Of a stretch of 17,657 bases of DNA, positions 15,296 to 17,657 are shown in pieces. This DNA comes from Pseudomonadota bacterium. Its GTDB lineage: Bacteria > Myxococcota_A > Polyangia > Polyangiales > Polyangiaceae. A program made the translations under genes and the position numbers. Positions within the stretch are counted from its first letter, which is position 1, and each line of letters opens with the position of its first letter. The notes under the pieces are model-generated. The model was given only the letters and a program-made list of their open reading frames with translations. It ran no database searches and was not told where the DNA came from. The DNA lies in contig JAEYVE010000117.1 of NCBI GenBank assembly GCA_023432025.1, positions 1-17,657 of the forward strand, read 5' to 3'.

Positions 15296-16976
15296 CCTCG
15301 TCCTCGTCCTCATCGTCCAGCACTAGACTTTCCAGGGGCGGCGTGTCCTCGAACTCCTGCGCAGTCCTGCGCCGTACGAAAGCGTCCACGATAGCGCGCA
15401 CGGCATCCTGGCGATGCATGAGAAACGCTTCGTTCTCCCTTTGCGCCAGGCGCGTTTGCTGCTGCTCGTCGAGCCCGTGGGATGCCAGCACCTCACGCTG
15501 TCGCTCCAAGGGCAGGGAACCGCCGTGCGACTCGCCGAGGAGCTCTGGAGAGAACGCGTCGAGCGGGGGGAGGGGCGCTTCCTCCAACACCAGCACGCGG
15601 TTGGCGAGCCAGGTCGACATGTGTTGCGGAGGCCGAGGGACGAAGCGGCGGAGTACGGTTTGCGCCGTTGCTTCCCCGTTGAGGGCGAGGGCGAGCTCCT
15701 GCCGAGAATAGGTGTCTCCCGTGCGCGGCGACCTCGGTTCGAGCGCCCACAGCGCGCAAAGAGCGACGCGGCTGTCTGCCTGATTGGTCTTGAACCTCTC
15801 GAGGTTCGGTGCGCGCGGCGCCGTGTTCCCGGGCATTTCGAGGAGCTCGGCGACGGAATCATCCTCGCGGTGCGGTCTGATGCGGCTGGCGAGGCTGCGC
15901 ATCGTCTGCGTGTAGCTGCCCGAGAACGCGCCTGGGCCGACGAGCGCAGCGCGCCAGAACCAGCGTGCCAAGAGCTCCCTGTTTCGTGGCAACGGCTCCG
16001 GGAAGTGCGCAAAGAACCTCGTCAAGACGACGAGGAGGTAGCGGTACGGCAGGAAAGCGACGTGCGGCACACCGCACTCCACGAGGAAGCGCACGGCGCG
16101 CTCGAGCGCGGCGCCGCCCTCGCGGTAGGCGGCCTCCTGCGTTTCGTCACCGAAGTCTCGGTTGGACCGGGTTTCGGCGCTGAACTCGTTCCTGATATCG
16201 CGCGTGACGTCCCCGCCGCGTCTTGCGAGGAGGGCCCTGAGCACGGTGTCGTCGTCCAGGCGCCCGAAGCCGAGGTCGCTGTCGACCACATCGATGATAC
16301 GCGCGAAAGACGCCTCGCCGGGCGGGCTCTCTGCGGGGTGCAGCGCCGCGAAGATTTCCGCGCGACTCAGCCGCTTCCCGTAGTTGTTCATGCGGTCGAA
16401 AATGTCGCGGAGGACCTCCTCCTCCTCCTGCTCCACGATGTACGCAGGGATCTTGTACTCGCGCAGGGTGGTCGTGATGCGCGCGGCGTCCTCCGCGTAG
16501 TCGGTGAGCTCGGGGTGATTGCGCAGCCAGCGCAGGACGCGCTGCAAATCGAACAAGTCCGGCAAAGGGACGACGTGCGGCTCGCTCGGGTCGCGACGCA
16601 CGAAGGCTCGGGTCCTCAAGTCGTAGGCCAGCGCAAACCTGTCGTCCCGCTGCCCGGCGTCGCTGAGCGCGCTCGCGAGGCTGGTCAGACGCTGCTGCCC
16701 GTCGACGACCCACAGAGCGTCGCCCAGCTCTGGTGCGTCGATACGAAGCGCTCCCAGGTGGAGGGTGTCCGCTCGAGCGGGGCGCTTCCACAAAAGCAAG
16801 CTTCCGATGGGGTAGCCCCTGGCGATGCTGTCGAAGAGTCGGCGCGCGTCCTCCCACCCCCAGCGCAGGGGGCGCTGAAACTCGGGGACGCGGATGCGAC
16901 CCGACTGCGCGAGTGTGACGAGATCGAAGACGCTGTACGTCGTCGCCGATGGCTGTGGAATCGAGTGGGTGTTCAC
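15279..16976 (-). CDS. DUF262-domain protein (GmrSD N-terminal type)
   Basis: About 565 residues. The DUF262 domain is clear: IRVPEFQRPLRW (28-39), GYPIGSLLLW (54-63) and WVVDGQQRLTSL (89-100), the ParB/sulfiredoxin-like DGQQR nucleotide-binding motif of GmrS-type proteins. In type IV restriction enzymes (GmrSD, BrxU) this domain hydrolyses NTP and controls a DUF1524 HNH nuclease. Here the C-terminal part (LANRVLVLEE, then a helical stretch) vaguely follows the DUF1524 outline, but I see no HNH histidines, so nuclease activity is doubtful. The chain ends in a strongly acidic tail (DDEDEDEDEPQD) whose codons also hold the hipA start. GTG 16976 is chosen for its GAGG six bases upstream; ATG 17015 is a possible longer start. 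It lies directly after the methyltransferase remnant. Confidence 0.88.
   Translation of the reverse strand: MNTHSIPQPSATTYSVFDLVTLAQSGRIRVPEFQRPLRWGWEDARRLFDSIARGYPIGSLLLWKRPARADTLHLGALRIDAPELGDALWVVDGQQRLTSLASALSDAGQRDDRFALAYDLRTRAFVRRDPSEPHVVPLPDLFDLQRVLRWLRNHPELTDYAEDAARITTTLREYKIPAYIVEQEEEEVLRDIFDRMNNYGKRLSRAEIFAALHPAESPPGEASFARIIDVVDSDLGFGRLDDDTVLRALLARRGGDVTRDIRNEFSAETRSNRDFGDETQEAAYREGGAALERAVRFLVECGVPHVAFLPYRYLLVVLTRFFAHFPEPLPRNRELLARWFWRAALVGPGAFSGSYTQTMRSLASRIRPHREDDSVAELLEMPGNTAPRAPNLERFKTNQADSRVALCALWALEPRSPRTGDTYSRQELALALNGEATAQTVLRRFVPRPPQHMSTWLANRVLVLEEAPLPPLDAFSPELLGESHGGSLPLERQREVLASHGLDEQQQTRLAQRENEAFLMHRQDAVRAIVDAFVRRRTAQEFEDTPPLESLVLDDEDEDEDEPQD
15302..15305 (-). promoter_or_regulatory. 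Ribosome binding site of hipA inside the DUF262 gene
   Basis: GAGG on the minus strand, six bases before ATG 15295, lies within the GAGGAC-type repeats that encode the acidic tail of the DUF262 protein. It decides the hipA start and implies coupling. Confidence 0.5.
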
Positions 16977-17021
16977 TGGTGACCTCGTTTCATTCCGACC
17001 TCTGGCGACGCACATGGAATC

Positions 17022-17232
17022 CTACCATCCGGTAGAAGCCTTGACCCTCGGGATTCGAGCGGACTCCTTGTTGACCTCTGCTTCCGTGGCTTCTTCCGTC
17101 GAGTGGATCAGGCCTTTCCAAGTAGAACACCTCCGGAAACTCGAGCATCCAGTGAAAGGGCACCTGTGTCTTCCAGAGCTCGGTCTGCAGCACGCGGAGC
17201 TGCGCTCCGAGCTGCACTTCGGTGTCCATCGC
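17022..17232 (-). pseudogene. Remnant of an Eco57I-type adenine methyltransferase (DrmMI-like)
   Basis: On the minus strand, residues read WKTQVPFHWMLEFPEVFY and then LERPDPLD (about 17180-17103). PFHW-x-LEFPEVF is the hallmark segment just before the NPPF catalytic motif in Eco57I-type N6-adenine methyltransferases, which include the DISARM methylase DrmMI. The catalytic NPPF itself is absent. After PDPLDG the sense appears to move to another frame (TEEATEAEVNKESARIP) that ends in TAG at 17024-17022, looking like the gene's original C-terminus. So an internal deletion has removed most of the enzyme, leaving about 65 codons. The upstream end, near 17232, abuts a different fragment in another frame. 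The product cannot be active. Motif match is strong; the DrmMI subfamily is inferred from context. Confidence 0.6.
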
Positions 17233-17575
17233 CCACGGCGGGCACGAGGCGCCTTCCGTCACGGCTGCGGAAGAGTCTGGCGGGCGGCACGCTGTCCGGC
17301 GCCCCGGACGCGTCGCTGAGGAGCGCAGGCAGCGCGGGACGTGAACGCTCGCTCGACGGCAGAGCGTGCCTCTCGCAAGCGCGTCGCAGCTCGTCGCGGC
17401 CCATCCATTCGACGACCTGCGCGAGACGGAGGCTGGAGTTGCGGAGCGTTTCCACGTGCGCCTCGCGTGTCCCCGAATCTTGGAGGCTGACGCCCAAGGC
17501 GCGTCCCGGCTCGACCAAGCGTGCCTTGGGAAGGATTTGGAGCAGAGACTGGAGGGTGGTCGTCGCTTCACGCAC
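17230..17575 (-). pseudogene. Fragment with SAP-like N-terminal domain, possibly from a DrmD-like SNF2 helicase
   Basis: From GTG 17575 a frame gives about 115 sensible codons: LLQILPKARLVEPGRALGV, then VVEWMGRDELRRACERHAL and PALPALLSDASG, then a Pro-rich stretch ending RRLVPAVGDG near 17230. The DELRxACxxHxL helix-turn pattern is SAP-like. I recall such a module at the N-terminus of SNF2-type helicases in DISARM class 1 loci (DrmD), followed by a PGDVVxVR segment that VPAVGDG may echo. The frame keeps running to 17108, but without recognisable sense, because methyltransferase residues continue in another frame from about 17230. This makes it a deletion junction between two genes. No SNF2 motif remains. 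The DrmD assignment is tentative; a fragment of another restriction-linked protein is possible. Confidence 0.4.
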
Positions 17576-17608
17576 AGATCACTCAACCGGAACACGGAGA
17601 ACGCTGCC

Positions 17609-17657
17609 CGGGACAGGGGGGAAGCCGTCCGGGACAGGGGGGAAGCCGTCAGGGACA
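17609..17657. repeat. 21-bp tandem repeat, about 2.3 copies, running off the window
   Basis: Two identical 21-bp units (17609-17629 and 17630-17650), each beginning cgggacagggggg, are followed by the start of a third (17651-17657, first base changed). The array begins 34 bp upstream of the first decayed fragment and continues beyond the edge, so its total copy number is unknown. It lies in non-coding DNA at the border of the accessory region. Confidence 0.8.

Noticed and set aside
15414..16982. 522-codon plus-strand frame opposite the DUF262 gene
   Set aside because: The opposite strand carries the full DUF262 motifs; this frame has none.
13736..17657. Transposon or phage insertion as the explanation for the DUF262-hipA block
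   Set aside because: No transposase or integrase, and no target duplication or terminal inverted repeats were seen; the fragments on both sides are different genes in operon order rather than halves of one gene.

Overview
The window is high-GC, dense DNA that looks like a chromosome of a Myxococcota bacterium (order Polyangiales or a relative). This is inferred from three things: a very long Hanks-type Ser/Thr kinase fused to signalling, ATPase and TPR modules; several large lipoproteins without narrow homologues; and a short PilZ protein of the myxobacterial type. No rRNA, tRNA, CRISPR array or transposase is visible.

Layout, left to right. (1) 1-494, minus: 5' part of thyX (flavin-dependent thymidylate synthase), cut by the window edge. 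It is divergent from a 990-codon lipoprotein (618-3590, plus) with Asp-box motifs typical of beta-propellers. (2) 3591-4298: a 708-bp gap between convergent genes, with a hairpin terminator, GC-rich tandem hairpins and short repeats, but no credible gene. (3) 4299-5108, minus: proC, divergent from a PilZ protein (5291-5692, plus). (4) 5729-7939, minus: a TPR-rich lipoprotein, divergent from a two-gene plus-strand operon. That operon holds a 1476-residue kinase / degenerate cyclase-like / STAND-ATPase / TPR protein (8067-12497), translationally coupled through a TTGA overlap to a patatin-like phospholipase (12494-13735).

(5) 13736-17657, minus, is an accessory region and the most interesting part. 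Two intact overlapping genes, a DUF262 (GmrSD N-terminal type) protein and a single-chain HipA-like kinase, lie between broken gene fragments. Upstream is an N-terminal SAP-like domain (DrmD-like, tentative) joined to a scrap of an Eco57I-type adenine methyltransferase (DrmMI-like). Downstream is the frameshifted N-terminus of a DrmA-like helicase. In transcription order this reads drmD' - drmMI' - DUF262 - hipA - drmA', which matches the class 1 DISARM order (drmD-drmMI-drmA-drmB-drmC) with a DUF262-HipA pair in the middle. My reading is a DISARM defence operon in decay whose embedded DUF262-HipA cassette has stayed intact. It may be an accessory module of some DISARM loci or an independent defence or toxin unit. 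Family assignments of the fragments come from recognised motifs, not from a database search.

The core genes cover nucleotide and amino-acid synthesis (thyX, proC) and c-di-GMP and phospho-signalling (PilZ, kinase). The kinase-patatin pair suggests a signal-controlled lipid hydrolase, by inference from gene order only.
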